From Flavihumibacter solisilvae (GTDB lineage Bacteria > Bacteroidota > Bacteroidia > Chitinophagales > Chitinophagaceae): a stretch of DNA of 64,000 bases. The stretch covers positions 186,001 to 250,000 of the forward strand of contig NZ_JSVC01000019.1 of the NCBI RefSeq assembly GCF_000814475.1, read 5' to 3'. Below are positions 45,606-54,249 of the stretch, in pieces; within the stretch, counting starts at the first letter, position 1; each line of letters begins with the position of its first letter. Below the pieces are notes generated by a model, which saw nothing but the letters and a program-made list of their open reading frames with translations, had not been told where the DNA came from and did not search any database. The position numbers were made by a program, and so were the translations under genes.

Positions 45606-47576
45606 TCAGGTTGACTTCTTCTCAAGCACCAGGATGATTTTGTTGAAATCAGCGGCAGCATTGATGATCTTCTTGAATGCATCGTACTGTGTTAAAGGAT
45701 AAGTCGTCTTCTTGTATTCTTCCATCACTTCAATCATTATCCTGTTTCCCTCCTGCTTATAATTCGAAACGAAACCCATGGTGGTTTGACCGTTCTCCTG
45801 GTAGGTATCATTGATAATAAGCTCCTTAAGGTTCTTAACAACATAACCTTCAGGAATAACAAATTCAATCTTCCGACCAAGGGTATGGGGATATGCAACA
45901 TCCATGGAAAACTGTCTCGGCTTTTCCTGGTACATCTCTACCTGGGGTCCAATTAGGTCACCAATCTTTACCAGCAGTTTACTGCCAGCCTTTTCAATTA
46001 ACTCGCTGGCTTTTACAGTCGCATTGAGCACAAATGGTTTGTTGTCGGAATAACTTTCAAAATCCTGGTTCTGCAGGCCCGTCGAAACTATATGCTCTGA
46101 ATTGGTCCCAAACTTCACAAAATCCTTCATGTAAAGTTTTTGTTGTTCAGCAGAAGTGAAGTTAAATACTGCGCGGTAAACACTTGCGGAATAGCCCCGG
46201 TAAGAATGACTTGTATTAATAATAAGTGTATCTGTTGTTGCATTCAACTCGGCCTTCGCAATAATATCGCTGGAATTGTGCATATAATCTTCCAATGGCA
46301 CAGGCTTGATTTCTGCAACCGCAGTGGTAAAACTTCCGATGGTTGTACCCTTGCAAAACAGCGCATAGGTATTTCCCCAATATGGATCGATCCATGGGTA
46401 GCGTAGTTCTATCCTGGTAGGTGCGAGAAACTTTTTCTGTCCTACGAAATAAATGAGGTAATTATCGCAGTTGTTCCAGTTTTCAAAACCTTTATCGATA
46501 GTAAACTCCGAACGGTTCCCCGCCAGTACAAACTGCATGTCAATGCCCAGTTTGTTATAGACGGCACCGTACAGCCGCATGACACCGACAAAGCCAGCGA
46601 TCTTATTCTTAAGTATCAATTCAATATTGCGCGCGTCTTCCCCGGTAAAGTCCTCGCGTGTACCAATATTTTTCTTGATATAATTCTCTACAGCGATGAT
46701 CTTTTCCCTTTCGCCGGCCAGTGTATTCCATTTGTTTTCCGCAATCAGCTTCTCAGTCTTTTTAAGCTCCTTCTCTGTGAATGTGGTATAATTCTCATAT
46801 ACTCTCTTAGCAAATTCATTCCAGGTAAAAAGGCGTTCCGTAGCACTTCTCGCTGCATTATAGGACAGCTTGAATTCCACCCGCGCCAGGTTGGCTGTAT
46901 AGGTGGAATATTTTTCATTTTCCACACCGGCCAGATCCTTCATTTCAACATTCGAATATCTCTTGGCATTTAAAACAGTGTCGGAGGATTTTACATCACT
47001 GTTGTAGGTCTTCATATCAAATGTCAATCTTTCCGGTGACACAACACTTAACTGTGCCTGCAATACCGGGATCCCCATCTGCATCACCTCCCGACCAAAA
47101 AAGCTACCACCCATCTGAAAAGTATAGTAGTACTCAATTTCGCAGCCTTTTACCAGGCCATCCATTGCGAAGATCTTATAGAGAGTATTGTCTTCCTGCA
47201 GATCCTTGATGTTCTTTTTATCAAGCTCAATTATCTTTCCGCCTGGCAAAATGGCTCTTGCCTTGATGTCCACCAGGTCTGAATTGTCTGAAACCGGCAG
47301 GTATATTTTATTAAAGCTTTCAATCCCCTTGTCATCGTTTATATGAACAATTTTATGCAGCGTTTTGTATGCCTGCACACTGCCTTTGGCATCATCGATA
47401 AATTCGATTCTCCGGATATCAGACAGGATCACTGCAGATTCATCACTGAACCGGCTGTCAATTTTGTGAAGGGTTGGTTTTTCCTTCCAGGTTTCCCTGT
47501 CAATTGCAGGAATAGCCTGGCTATAAGCCGTAGCAAGCATGAACAGCGAAAGGGCACTGAGCGTAAGTTTCTTCAT
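45606..47576 (-). CDS. DUF3857 transglutaminase-like protein with a lost catalytic triad
   Basis: 656 residues with a signal peptide (MKKLTLSALSLFMLATAYSQ). A DUF3857 domain covers about residues 55-230 (YKTLHKIVHINDDKGIESF, LPGGKIIELDKKNIKDL). A transglutaminase-like region follows at about 290-400. Aligned by eye with the upstream paralogue, the Cys site (GDC) is replaced by Ile-Ala-Gly around residues 326-328, the His by Tyr373 in DNYLIYF, and the Asp by Pro386 in FLAPT, so it should be inactive as an enzyme. The C-terminal ~200 residues are beta-rich. It starts 12 bases after the upstream transglutaminase gene and is probably a structural or binding partner. Confidence 0.83.
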   Translation of the reverse strand: MKKLTLSALSLFMLATAYSQAIPAIDRETWKEKPTLHKIDSRFSDESAVILSDIRRIEFIDDAKGSVQAYKTLHKIVHINDDKGIESFNKIYLPVSDNSDLVDIKARAILPGGKIIELDKKNIKDLQEDNTLYKIFAMDGLVKGCEIEYYYTFQMGGSFFGREVMQMGIPVLQAQLSVVSPERLTFDMKTYNSDVKSSDTVLNAKRYSNVEMKDLAGVENEKYSTYTANLARVEFKLSYNAARSATERLFTWNEFAKRVYENYTTFTEKELKKTEKLIAENKWNTLAGEREKIIAVENYIKKNIGTREDFTGEDARNIELILKNKIAGFVGVMRLYGAVYNKLGIDMQFVLAGNRSEFTIDKGFENWNNCDNYLIYFVGQKKFLAPTRIELRYPWIDPYWGNTYALFCKGTTIGSFTTAVAEIKPVPLEDYMHNSSDIIAKAELNATTDTLIINTSHSYRGYSASVYRAVFNFTSAEQQKLYMKDFVKFGTNSEHIVSTGLQNQDFESYSDNKPFVLNATVKASELIEKAGSKLLVKIGDLIGPQVEMYQEKPRQFSMDVAYPHTLGRKIEFVIPEGYVVKNLKELIINDTYQENGQTTMGFVSNYKQEGNRIMIEVMEEYKKTTYPLTQYDAFKKIINAAADFNKIILVLEKKST

Positions 47577-47588
47577 ATATAAGGCAGG

Positions 47589-49511
47589 TTACTTTTTTGA
47601 AAGGGAAATGGTTTCTTTATAGGCTGGGAAAAGATTCTCAAGCACTCTGTTCCACTGCTGGAATTTGTCCGGTGTTATCAGGAGGTGGTTGTTATCAAAC
47701 TCCTGCGTGAGTATAATCTGGTTATTCTTTTGTTCGTACCTGATCTCAAATCCCCACATATCATTCCTGAAAGATTTCCCGCCAGGCATGGCACTCACTT
47801 TATAGCCCTCAGGAATTCTCAATACAGTTATATACTTTCTCTTATTCAGAAATGTATATGCAACAGGCATTTGCCGCTTAGGAAAGTCGATCTCCTCGTG
47901 CTCATAATGCTTGAACAGGTTCAGGTTCAGAAACCATTCGTCGTCAATCTTCCTGGCATAACCCTGCAGATCAAACTGTGCTGTAAGCGTAATATTATTA
48001 AAATCCGACCGATCGCCGATCTCAAAATTCGTCAGGTTGAACCTGTTGGAACCCCGATAGAACCGGCTTTTAAAATATTTCTCCAGGTCTTTTCCGCTAT
48101 ATGAAACGAGCTGCCTGTGCATGTCCATGGAGTAGTAACCGCTCAGCTTCAGTTTAATATTTCCTTTGATCCCTGTTTCAGTAAGTTCCACAAAAGTAGA
48201 ATCTTCAATAAGGTTTTTCTCTTTTTCGATAACCGGAACTGCAAGGATCTTGTATTCATTCTCATTTATCGCCACCATTGCTTCCTTTCCCTGGGTAAAG
48301 GCGGAAGGCACGCCAAAAGCACAGTGGGAATCTGTACCATCCAGGAAAAGGAACCGGTCGTTCAGCCTGACAGTACAGATCATATGATTGTCTACTATCG
48401 GCAGCGGCGTTTCGGTATAATGATATGGCAGGTCTCGGGTTCCGATCCACGTGAAGTAGGCGGGGACTTTCGCGGCGTTAAGCATAACCGTCAGAATGCT
48501 GCTCATATCCTTACAGTCGCCAAACCGCCTGGCACATACCAAGTTAGCATCTCTCGGCACAAACCCTTCCATCCCGTCTTCGAAAGCAACATATTTGATA
48601 TTGTCCTGGACCCACTTATAGATCCGCTTTGCGCGCTCTTCAAGAGATACTACATTTTTTGTCAGGGAATCAACTATGGATCGTAACTCCGGGCTGACCT
48701 CCTTATTGATGCCTTTTATAAAGCCCTGGTTAAGCTTGTACAGGTCGTCCGTGTTGGCAAGGTAGCTAATGGTTTGACCTTTTTCATCCTGATACTTTTC
48801 AATATAAAACACCACATGGAGGGCGTAGTAGGAATTGTCCGGCGCATCCGCGTAAGGTCGTTCACCTTTTAAATCATTAACCCGGAAAGTGTACACGGTT
48901 TCATTACGCCGGCTATCGTGCTGAAACTTAACCTTGTCACGGTCGTTGCCCTTAATAATATACTTTACAGACATCCCCTTAGGAAAGCTGATCGTCAACT
49001 CACCGCTAACCAGGGGTATAAACCGTGTAAAGTAATGAGGTGACAACAAGTGCGGATCCTTATGGATCCTGCTCAGGTTCAGATTGCCCACAGATCCGTA
49101 AGCAATTCCGGGAAAATCAAAACTTGTTTCCTTCACATCGTCATAAAAAACACCAGAGGAAAGACTGTTGGCAGTTTTGAAATCTGTCACTTTAAACTTT
49201 TTACCATCTGCAGTTTTGGTGAATGCTTCATATCCTTTCAACTCATGAAATCCACTCTGGTAAAAACTGTACTTGCTCATGTATGCACCGGCATTTGCAG
49301 AAAGGTAAAGGATCTTTTGTGACTCAGTGCTTTCAACATATGGCTGCCCGTCCTTAACTGATAGTTGGTAAGCAATAGAATGATCCAATACTACAGCTTC
49401 TTCGCCGGGAAATTTTAACGCTAATTCCTGAACAGATTGAGCCTGTAGGAAATTCGGCATGAAGCATGCCACAATAACAAGAAAATGCCTGTAAGTTGTT
49501 AACTGACTCAT
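47589..49511 (-). CDS. DUF3857 transglutaminase domain protein, triad intact
   Basis: 640 residues with a signal peptide ending near FLQAQ. The DUF3857 domain covers about residues 40-220 (VLDHSIAYQLSVKDGQPYVES). The transglutaminase-like core has the triad Cys333 in FGDCKDMSS, His376 in VDNHMICT and Asp391 in FLFLDGT, all in order. The C-terminal domain (about 430-640) is beta-rich. Such exported proteins are common in Bacteroidota but their substrates are unknown; they may cross-link or cleave peptide bonds. Its start overlaps the stop of the YwqK-repeat gene by four bases, so expression is coupled. Confidence 0.87.
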   Translation of the reverse strand: MSQLTTYRHFLVIVACFMPNFLQAQSVQELALKFPGEEAVVLDHSIAYQLSVKDGQPYVESTESQKILYLSANAGAYMSKYSFYQSGFHELKGYEAFTKTADGKKFKVTDFKTANSLSSGVFYDDVKETSFDFPGIAYGSVGNLNLSRIHKDPHLLSPHYFTRFIPLVSGELTISFPKGMSVKYIIKGNDRDKVKFQHDSRRNETVYTFRVNDLKGERPYADAPDNSYYALHVVFYIEKYQDEKGQTISYLANTDDLYKLNQGFIKGINKEVSPELRSIVDSLTKNVVSLEERAKRIYKWVQDNIKYVAFEDGMEGFVPRDANLVCARRFGDCKDMSSILTVMLNAAKVPAYFTWIGTRDLPYHYTETPLPIVDNHMICTVRLNDRFLFLDGTDSHCAFGVPSAFTQGKEAMVAINENEYKILAVPVIEKEKNLIEDSTFVELTETGIKGNIKLKLSGYYSMDMHRQLVSYSGKDLEKYFKSRFYRGSNRFNLTNFEIGDRSDFNNITLTAQFDLQGYARKIDDEWFLNLNLFKHYEHEEIDFPKRQMPVAYTFLNKRKYITVLRIPEGYKVSAMPGGKSFRNDMWGFEIRYEQKNNQIILTQEFDNNHLLITPDKFQQWNRVLENLFPAYKETISLSKK

Positions 49512-52500
49512 TTTTTAACTGACAATAGTTTCCCGTGATAGTAATTGTGTGTTTCTTTCAGTTTCCCATTCAGGTCATAGATCTTTACCTGTCCATGATA
49601 GTTGCCATTATAGAATGTACCCTCCTCCCTCAATAATCCTTTTTCGGTGTATTCCTTATATGGCCCGTGGCGAACGTCATTTACAAATGAATGATCCGAT
49701 TTCAACTGGCCATTTTCGTAGTATTCCCTGATCGGACCATCAGTAATCCCATAAGCATCCACTCTTTCGTACCAGGTCTTTCCGTTCGCGAACAGGATCT
49801 TATTGAGGCCATGAATTTTTCCGTCCCTGAATTCATTTTCAACCGCCTGGCTACCATTCTGGTAAAAGCTCTTAAGTTTCCCATTACCGGCAAGAATGGG
49901 AACTTCAGGCACAAGGTTGCCGGTTTTATCCAGGTAAGAATAACCAACCTGCAGGTCATCTTTATAGCGGAGCTGATAAGCAAGATTGCCTGAAGGATCA
50001 AATTTCCTGGCAAATCCATGACGCAGACCTTTTTCGTAAGGGACTTCCAGGTCGGTCTTTCCATTATCAAAATAATACGTTGCGAAACCATGAAGCTGAC
50101 CGTCGATGTACTCTTCGGAATAAGTCAGTTTTCCCTGGCGGTTATAATATTTCCATAGCCCAGACTTTTTGCCCATCTGGTATTGCCCTTCAACACCAGG
50201 CTGGCCACCATAGTAGTAATTTTTGTAGGTGCTGTCAAGTTCACCCTTTTTATAATATTGTATTACATAGGGTGACCCGTCAAAAAAGTAGAAGCGGTAA
50301 AGACCTTCAAACTGTCCCTGCACATAATTTCCTTCAAAAGCGGTCTTTCCGTTCAGGTGCACACCACTGAATTTGCCACTACCCTTTTTCATTTCAACCC
50401 GATGGATCACCTTACCGGTCGTATCATACTGCGTCATTTCTTCCATCACGCCAGACGTGTATTTTGTATCATACTCCATTTGCCCATTAACATAAAATTC
50501 ATCTTTATGCCCGTCCAGTTCATCATTAAAGAAATAGCTGACTGCACTAATATTTCCTAACTCATCATAGTACAGCCATGGACCTTCCGCGACATTGTCC
50601 TGGTACCAGCCTTCGCTCTGGATTCCTCCGTGCTCAAAATAGTTCTTACAGTAGCCATGTTTTTTGTCATCCTTGTAATTCACAATGGAGCTGACTTTCC
50701 CGTTAGCATAATAGCCGGTACTGGTGCCATTGAGTGATCCTTCGTGGTATTCGCTGGTCTGGCTCACTTTACCTGAATGGAAATAATCCGTTTGGATGCC
50801 TTCGGCGTTGCCCATACCGTTATATTCAACCTGAGTACGTTGCATACCCTGCGGATAAAATTTTGTAAGACTGAGCTTGTTACCTTTAGCTTCTGAGGTG
50901 CTGATAAGTTTCCCGGATTTATCATAATACCTGGCAGTCTTGAGTTTGCCATTTTCAAAAAAGAAAACAGAGAACATCTTTCCGTCTTCATCAAAATATT
51001 TCACTTCACCATCCGGACTTCCTTTTTTATAGCTGTACTTCGAAAAGAGCTGGCCGTTGTCATAATATTCCTCATACAGACCTTCCGCTGTTCCGTCTAC
51101 ATAAGACTGGGATGTATTGAGTTTGCCATTGTCATGAAACCTTTTCCAGGTGCCTGTAGGCTTATCCTTGGTATACTGACCATCTGTTGCAAGTGTTCCG
51201 TTCTCATGCCATGCTTTGTAGAAACCGCTCAACTCGCCATCAACGTATGTACCTTCCGATTCCTTTCTGCCGCTTTTATAATAAGTTTTGAAGTTGCCGT
51301 TTGACCGGTCGTTTGCATAACTCTCAACTGACATAAGGCCGCCGTTACTGAAAAACCGCTTCCGTTCACCCTGTAATTTGCCGTCGCCATAGTTGGCAAT
51401 AACGTGTGTCCTGCCAGAATAGAAATAACGGGTGCCTTCTGCTTCCAGGTTATCATTCTGATAGCCAGCTCTTGAAGACACCTGCCCGTTTTGATAATAG
51501 TATACTTCGTTACCATTCTGCTTTCCATTTGTATACGAAACCTGAACTTTGAGGTCACCATTGGCGAAATAATATTCCCAGGGACCATCCAGCTCCCCCT
51601 TTGAATCGAAGCGACCTTTGGATTTTATGTTGCCGCCCGGGTAGTAGAAGATCCAGTCACCGACAAACGTTTCGTTGTTATTGGTAGTTTTTCCCTTTCC
51701 AGTGAACTTCCCTCCTGAATAATGATAATAGATCTCGCTGGCATCACGCTTCGCAAAGATGAGCTCACGAGTGCTGCGGATTTTGTTTAAGTACGCTACA
51801 ATTTCTTCTATAAGGGCATCAATTTCTTTTTTGTTCTTCTTATTGTAGCTTTTGATTTCCGGCAGGTTAACGCCGGAAAACATATAGTTAACGAGGTGTT
51901 CAAATTTACCCGACCTGAATAACTTACTATAAAGAGGCATGTAGAATTGCATCCAGAAATCACTGCTTCCTTCCGCAAAATCCAATTTTTCAAGCACTAC
52001 CTGGATCTGGCGGGAAATAGCATCATCCAGTTTAATGATCGGCTTGTATTTTTTATCAAGTGCAATCTTTGATTGTAAGATCTGCTCCGGTAAGCTGTAC
52101 TCTTCAGCCTGTTCTACAGTTCGGTTGCTAACGTAACCATTTATTTCGTCCGTGTTTTTGGCAATGGAGTTCAGGATAGTAATAGAGGTATTGCTGTATT
52201 GTCCTTCTGGCGAAATAATAAGATAGCTCATAAAAGAAAGCATGGAAGGCACCAGCAGACCCTGCTGTATAGAAACAATACCAAGCTTATAATGTGCACT
52301 GGCTGTATACGGATCAATCAACAGGCATTGCTGGAATGCTGTTTCCGCCTCCTTAAACTTCTCCAATCGCATAAGCGTGGTGCCCTTGTTCAGGTACAAC
52401 ATGTTATAGGCGGGATAGATCCGCAGGGCTGAATCATAAATATGCAGGGCCCGTTGCGGGTCACCGAGATTATCCACCAGGTTTCCGTACTGTGTCAGCA

Positions 52501-52804
52501 GTTCAGGCAGTCTTTCCCGGTCAGTTTTTTCAGCCATGGCCCGTTCAACAACCTGCAAACCTTTCTGGTACTGGCTGTCTGCCGAATAACTCAGCGCAAG
52601 CTCATACAGCGCGTAAACGTAGTTTGTATCGCTGCGGTTTACTTTGCTATACAGGTCAATGGCTTCCTTGTATTTGCCTTCATCGTGCAGTTTAATGCCG
52701 TCTTCTATGATTTTGCCTGAGTTGATGAGGGGATTTTTTTCCTGGGCGGACAAATTCGACAGGCAGACGAGGGCTACGGAAAGCGCCAGAAGCAACTTCT
52801 TCAT
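49508..52804 (-). CDS. Giant TPR plus YwqK/MORN-like repeat protein
   Basis: 1098 residues. A signal peptide (MKKLLLALSVALVCLSNLSAQ) exports it. Residues ~25-215 are TPR-type helices (GKYKEAIDLYSKVNRSDTNYVYALYELALSY, LNKGTTLMRLEKFKEAETAFQQ). From about residue 365 to the end there are roughly thirty 23-25-residue repeats with a consensus like G.w..yy.NG.l.sea.Y.nGk..G (for example GPWEYYFANGDL, GTWKRFHDNGKL, GPIREYYENGQL). This is the repeat of YwqK antitoxins and MORN-type proteins. Ordinary members have only a few repeats. The DUF3857 transglutaminase gene overlaps by four bases. The usual label 'YwqK family antitoxin' should not be taken literally: no YwqJ-like toxin is adjacent, and the protein is exported. 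Confidence 0.85.
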   Translation of the reverse strand: MKKLLLALSVALVCLSNLSAQEKNPLINSGKIIEDGIKLHDEGKYKEAIDLYSKVNRSDTNYVYALYELALSYSADSQYQKGLQVVERAMAEKTDRERLPELLTQYGNLVDNLGDPQRALHIYDSALRIYPAYNMLYLNKGTTLMRLEKFKEAETAFQQCLLIDPYTASAHYKLGIVSIQQGLLVPSMLSFMSYLIISPEGQYSNTSITILNSIAKNTDEINGYVSNRTVEQAEEYSLPEQILQSKIALDKKYKPIIKLDDAISRQIQVVLEKLDFAEGSSDFWMQFYMPLYSKLFRSGKFEHLVNYMFSGVNLPEIKSYNKKNKKEIDALIEEIVAYLNKIRSTRELIFAKRDASEIYYHYSGGKFTGKGKTTNNNETFVGDWIFYYPGGNIKSKGRFDSKGELDGPWEYYFANGDLKVQVSYTNGKQNGNEVYYYQNGQVSSRAGYQNDNLEAEGTRYFYSGRTHVIANYGDGKLQGERKRFFSNGGLMSVESYANDRSNGNFKTYYKSGRKESEGTYVDGELSGFYKAWHENGTLATDGQYTKDKPTGTWKRFHDNGKLNTSQSYVDGTAEGLYEEYYDNGQLFSKYSYKKGSPDGEVKYFDEDGKMFSVFFFENGKLKTARYYDKSGKLISTSEAKGNKLSLTKFYPQGMQRTQVEYNGMGNAEGIQTDYFHSGKVSQTSEYHEGSLNGTSTGYYANGKVSSIVNYKDDKKHGYCKNYFEHGGIQSEGWYQDNVAEGPWLYYDELGNISAVSYFFNDELDGHKDEFYVNGQMEYDTKYTSGVMEEMTQYDTTGKVIHRVEMKKGSGKFSGVHLNGKTAFEGNYVQGQFEGLYRFYFFDGSPYVIQYYKKGELDSTYKNYYYGGQPGVEGQYQMGKKSGLWKYYNRQGKLTYSEEYIDGQLHGFATYYFDNGKTDLEVPYEKGLRHGFARKFDPSGNLAYQLRYKDDLQVGYSYLDKTGNLVPEVPILAGNGKLKSFYQNGSQAVENEFRDGKIHGLNKILFANGKTWYERVDAYGITDGPIREYYENGQLKSDHSFVNDVRHGPYKEYTEKGLLREEGTFYNGNYHGQVKIYDLNGKLKETHNYYHGKLLSVKK

Positions 52805-52998
52805 AGGGAGAGCAGAGGTTTAGTTTAGGTTCAGGTTTTGGTGAATTTGAAAAATCGCGTAAAAAGACATAATAATTTTGAAAATAACAAGCAAGACAGA
52901 TTAAGAATTCGAAGTTTATGCAAATCCAGGCTGTGATACCGCCAATATATAACAGTGTTATTTTATATGATTATTATCCCCTGTAGTTGGGAGGTTTT

Positions 52999-53457
52999 TC
53001 ACACCCCGAATTGCAACAAATGATGGTTCAGGTGTTTGTAGAACATGGTATTCCATTCGCTTGCTGACATCCTGCCAAAAGAAATGTTTTCCAGTCCTTC
53101 AAAATGTTGTTCACCCAGCTGCCGGGTTTTCTGAATATTGCGGATCAACCTTTCCTTTTCCGCCTCGAAATTCCTTTCGTCGGTTATGATAAACTCAGGG
53201 GCAGTTCTGCTGTTCCTTTTGTAAGGTTCAGGACGCAGCACATACTTCTTAACTATTTTCTGCAGCAGGAATTTCTTGAGGAAATTCGGCTTGCTGAATT
53301 TTTCCGGTTCGAAAGTGTAGGCATAAGGAACATTGCAGTGCGCAATCATCTGCCCGACATTCATCTTACCCCACTGTGCTTTGCTTGCAGGACTGAGACT
53401 ATTGATCCTGCTGATCAATTCGTCAGTGTCCTGTTGGTTAAAAATGCTTTTCATCAT
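52999..53457 (-). CDS. DUF1569 domain protein (DinB-like fold)
   Basis: 152 residues, cytoplasmic. The DUF1569 family is related to DinB-like four-helix bundles; marks are the start SIFNQQDTDELISRINSLSPASKAQWGKMNVGQMIAHCNVPYAYTF, with a conserved His in IAHC, and the C-terminal HFEGLENISFGRMSASEWNTMFYKHLNHHLLQFG, with further His. The three histidines may bind a metal, as in DinB enzymes. Its start overlaps the stop of the upstream DUF2809 gene by 20 bases, so they are coupled. A 194-base gap with no recognisable feature separates it from the YwqK-repeat gene. Confidence 0.8.
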   Translation of the reverse strand: MMKSIFNQQDTDELISRINSLSPASKAQWGKMNVGQMIAHCNVPYAYTFEPEKFSKPNFLKKFLLQKIVKKYVLRPEPYKRNSRTAPEFIITDERNFEAEKERLIRNIQKTRQLGEQHFEGLENISFGRMSASEWNTMFYKHLNHHLLQFGV

Positions 53458-53845
53458 TATTATTATTCAGAGTTGTTTCTTGAGCAATATATCGCTCAAA
53501 GGTCAAAACCGTTATTATGCCGAGCGTATAAGCTAATAGATCCCACCATTCAAAGCCGTGACCAATGACTGTCCTGGCTAACTCGTTACCAGACAGGCCA
53601 AGTCGATCCAGGATCCGAAAGTATTGCAACAGCTCAACTGTATATGCAAAAAGCAATACGCCTATTGCCAGTTTTATCGGATTGGCTTTAATGATTGCCC
53701 TTAGAGAACAATAAATAAGAATAACAACAAGGTAATCCCCAAAATAAGGTCTGAAGAACCTATCGCGAACGAACAGTGCAATGAGTACTTCAATAATAAA
53801 GAGAATAAAGGCTAATAGAAAATATCTACGGCTGAAGCTTAACAT
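53438..53845 (-). CDS. DUF2809 family membrane protein
   Basis: 135 residues from the ATG at 53845; the frame is open to 53869. Four hydrophobic helices are visible, with the DUF2809 hallmark YFLLAFILFIIEVLIALFVRDRFFRPYFGDYLVVILIYC and the later VELLQYFRILDRLGLSGNELARTVIGHGFEWWDLLAYTLG. It is an inner-membrane protein of unknown function. The DUF1569 gene overlaps its end by 20 bases. It is divergent from the cobalamin riboswitch and metE. Confidence 0.82.
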   Translation of the reverse strand: MLSFSRRYFLLAFILFIIEVLIALFVRDRFFRPYFGDYLVVILIYCSLRAIIKANPIKLAIGVLLFAYTVELLQYFRILDRLGLSGNELARTVIGHGFEWWDLLAYTLGIITVLTFERYIAQETTLNNNNDEKHF

Positions 53846-53899
53846 GAACGAAAAAATAAAACAAAGCATTCATTCATGCAATATTGCGGTTATGCGCGG

Positions 53900-53918
53900 T
53901 TCAATATTTTTTATTGAA
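53900..53918. other. Hairpin in the DUF2809/metE divergent region
   Basis: TTCAATA at 53900-53906 and TATTGAA at 53912-53918 form a perfect 7-base stem around a TTTTT loop, about 60 bases upstream of the riboswitch. It may be a regulatory palindrome. Confidence 0.3.
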
Positions 53919-53979
53919 ATATGTCGCCCCGTAGAAACCCTGCATGTATATTTGCCCTGTCGTTCTTTACTTTTTTGAT

Positions 53980-54110
53980 CGTTAGCAGGTGCACCATCAC
54001 TGATGGTGTTTAAAAAGGAACCGTGTGCAAATCACGGACTGTTGCGCAACTGTAATTTCTGACCGGCCATGGCCCGGAAGGAAGAAGTCAGATACTTGCC
54101 TGTCTAACGG
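53980..54110 (+). promoter_or_regulatory. Cobalamin riboswitch upstream of metE
   Basis: The core motifs of the cobalamin aptamer are all present: GGAACCGTGTGCAAATC with CGGACTGTTGCGCAACTGT at about 54017-54053, the B12 box, and GAAGTCAGATACTTGCC at 54084-54100 closing the aptamer. A weak P1-like pairing joins GTTAG near 53981 with CTAAC near 54104. The aptamer occupies most of the 404-base gene-free interval 53846-54249. Adenosyl- or methylcobalamin binding should repress metE when B12 is available. A further hairpin (GCACCACC with GGTGTGC, 54146-54166) lies between aptamer and start codon and may be the expression platform. No U-run follows it, so control could be at translation. Confidence 0.9.
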
Positions 54111-54249
54111 ACGAATGCTTTCGCAGTTTAAAGCAGCAGTCAGGAGCACCACCAGCCTTGGTGTGCCCTCTCTTAACTTAAATTCCGGAAGCATACTCAT
54201 CAACGTAAAGGCATTATTCATTTAATGTTTAACCTAAAAGTTTTTGCGT

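Noticed and set aside
49508-52804. Tandem DNA repeats or an artificial repeat array in the YwqK-type gene
   Set aside because: The repeats are visible in the protein but the DNA units are strongly diverged, so this is an old protein repeat, not a recent DNA repeat.
49508-52804. Toxin-antitoxin system based on the YwqK family label
   Set aside because: No adjacent toxin-like gene, and the protein has a signal peptide and a TPR region, unlike the cytoplasmic YwqK antitoxin.
53940-53980. A -33/-7 promoter pair before the cobalamin riboswitch (TTTG at 53951, T-rich box near 53970)
   Set aside because: The spacing is only about 13-15 bases and the box lacks the TA start, so it does not fit the consensus well enough to annotate.
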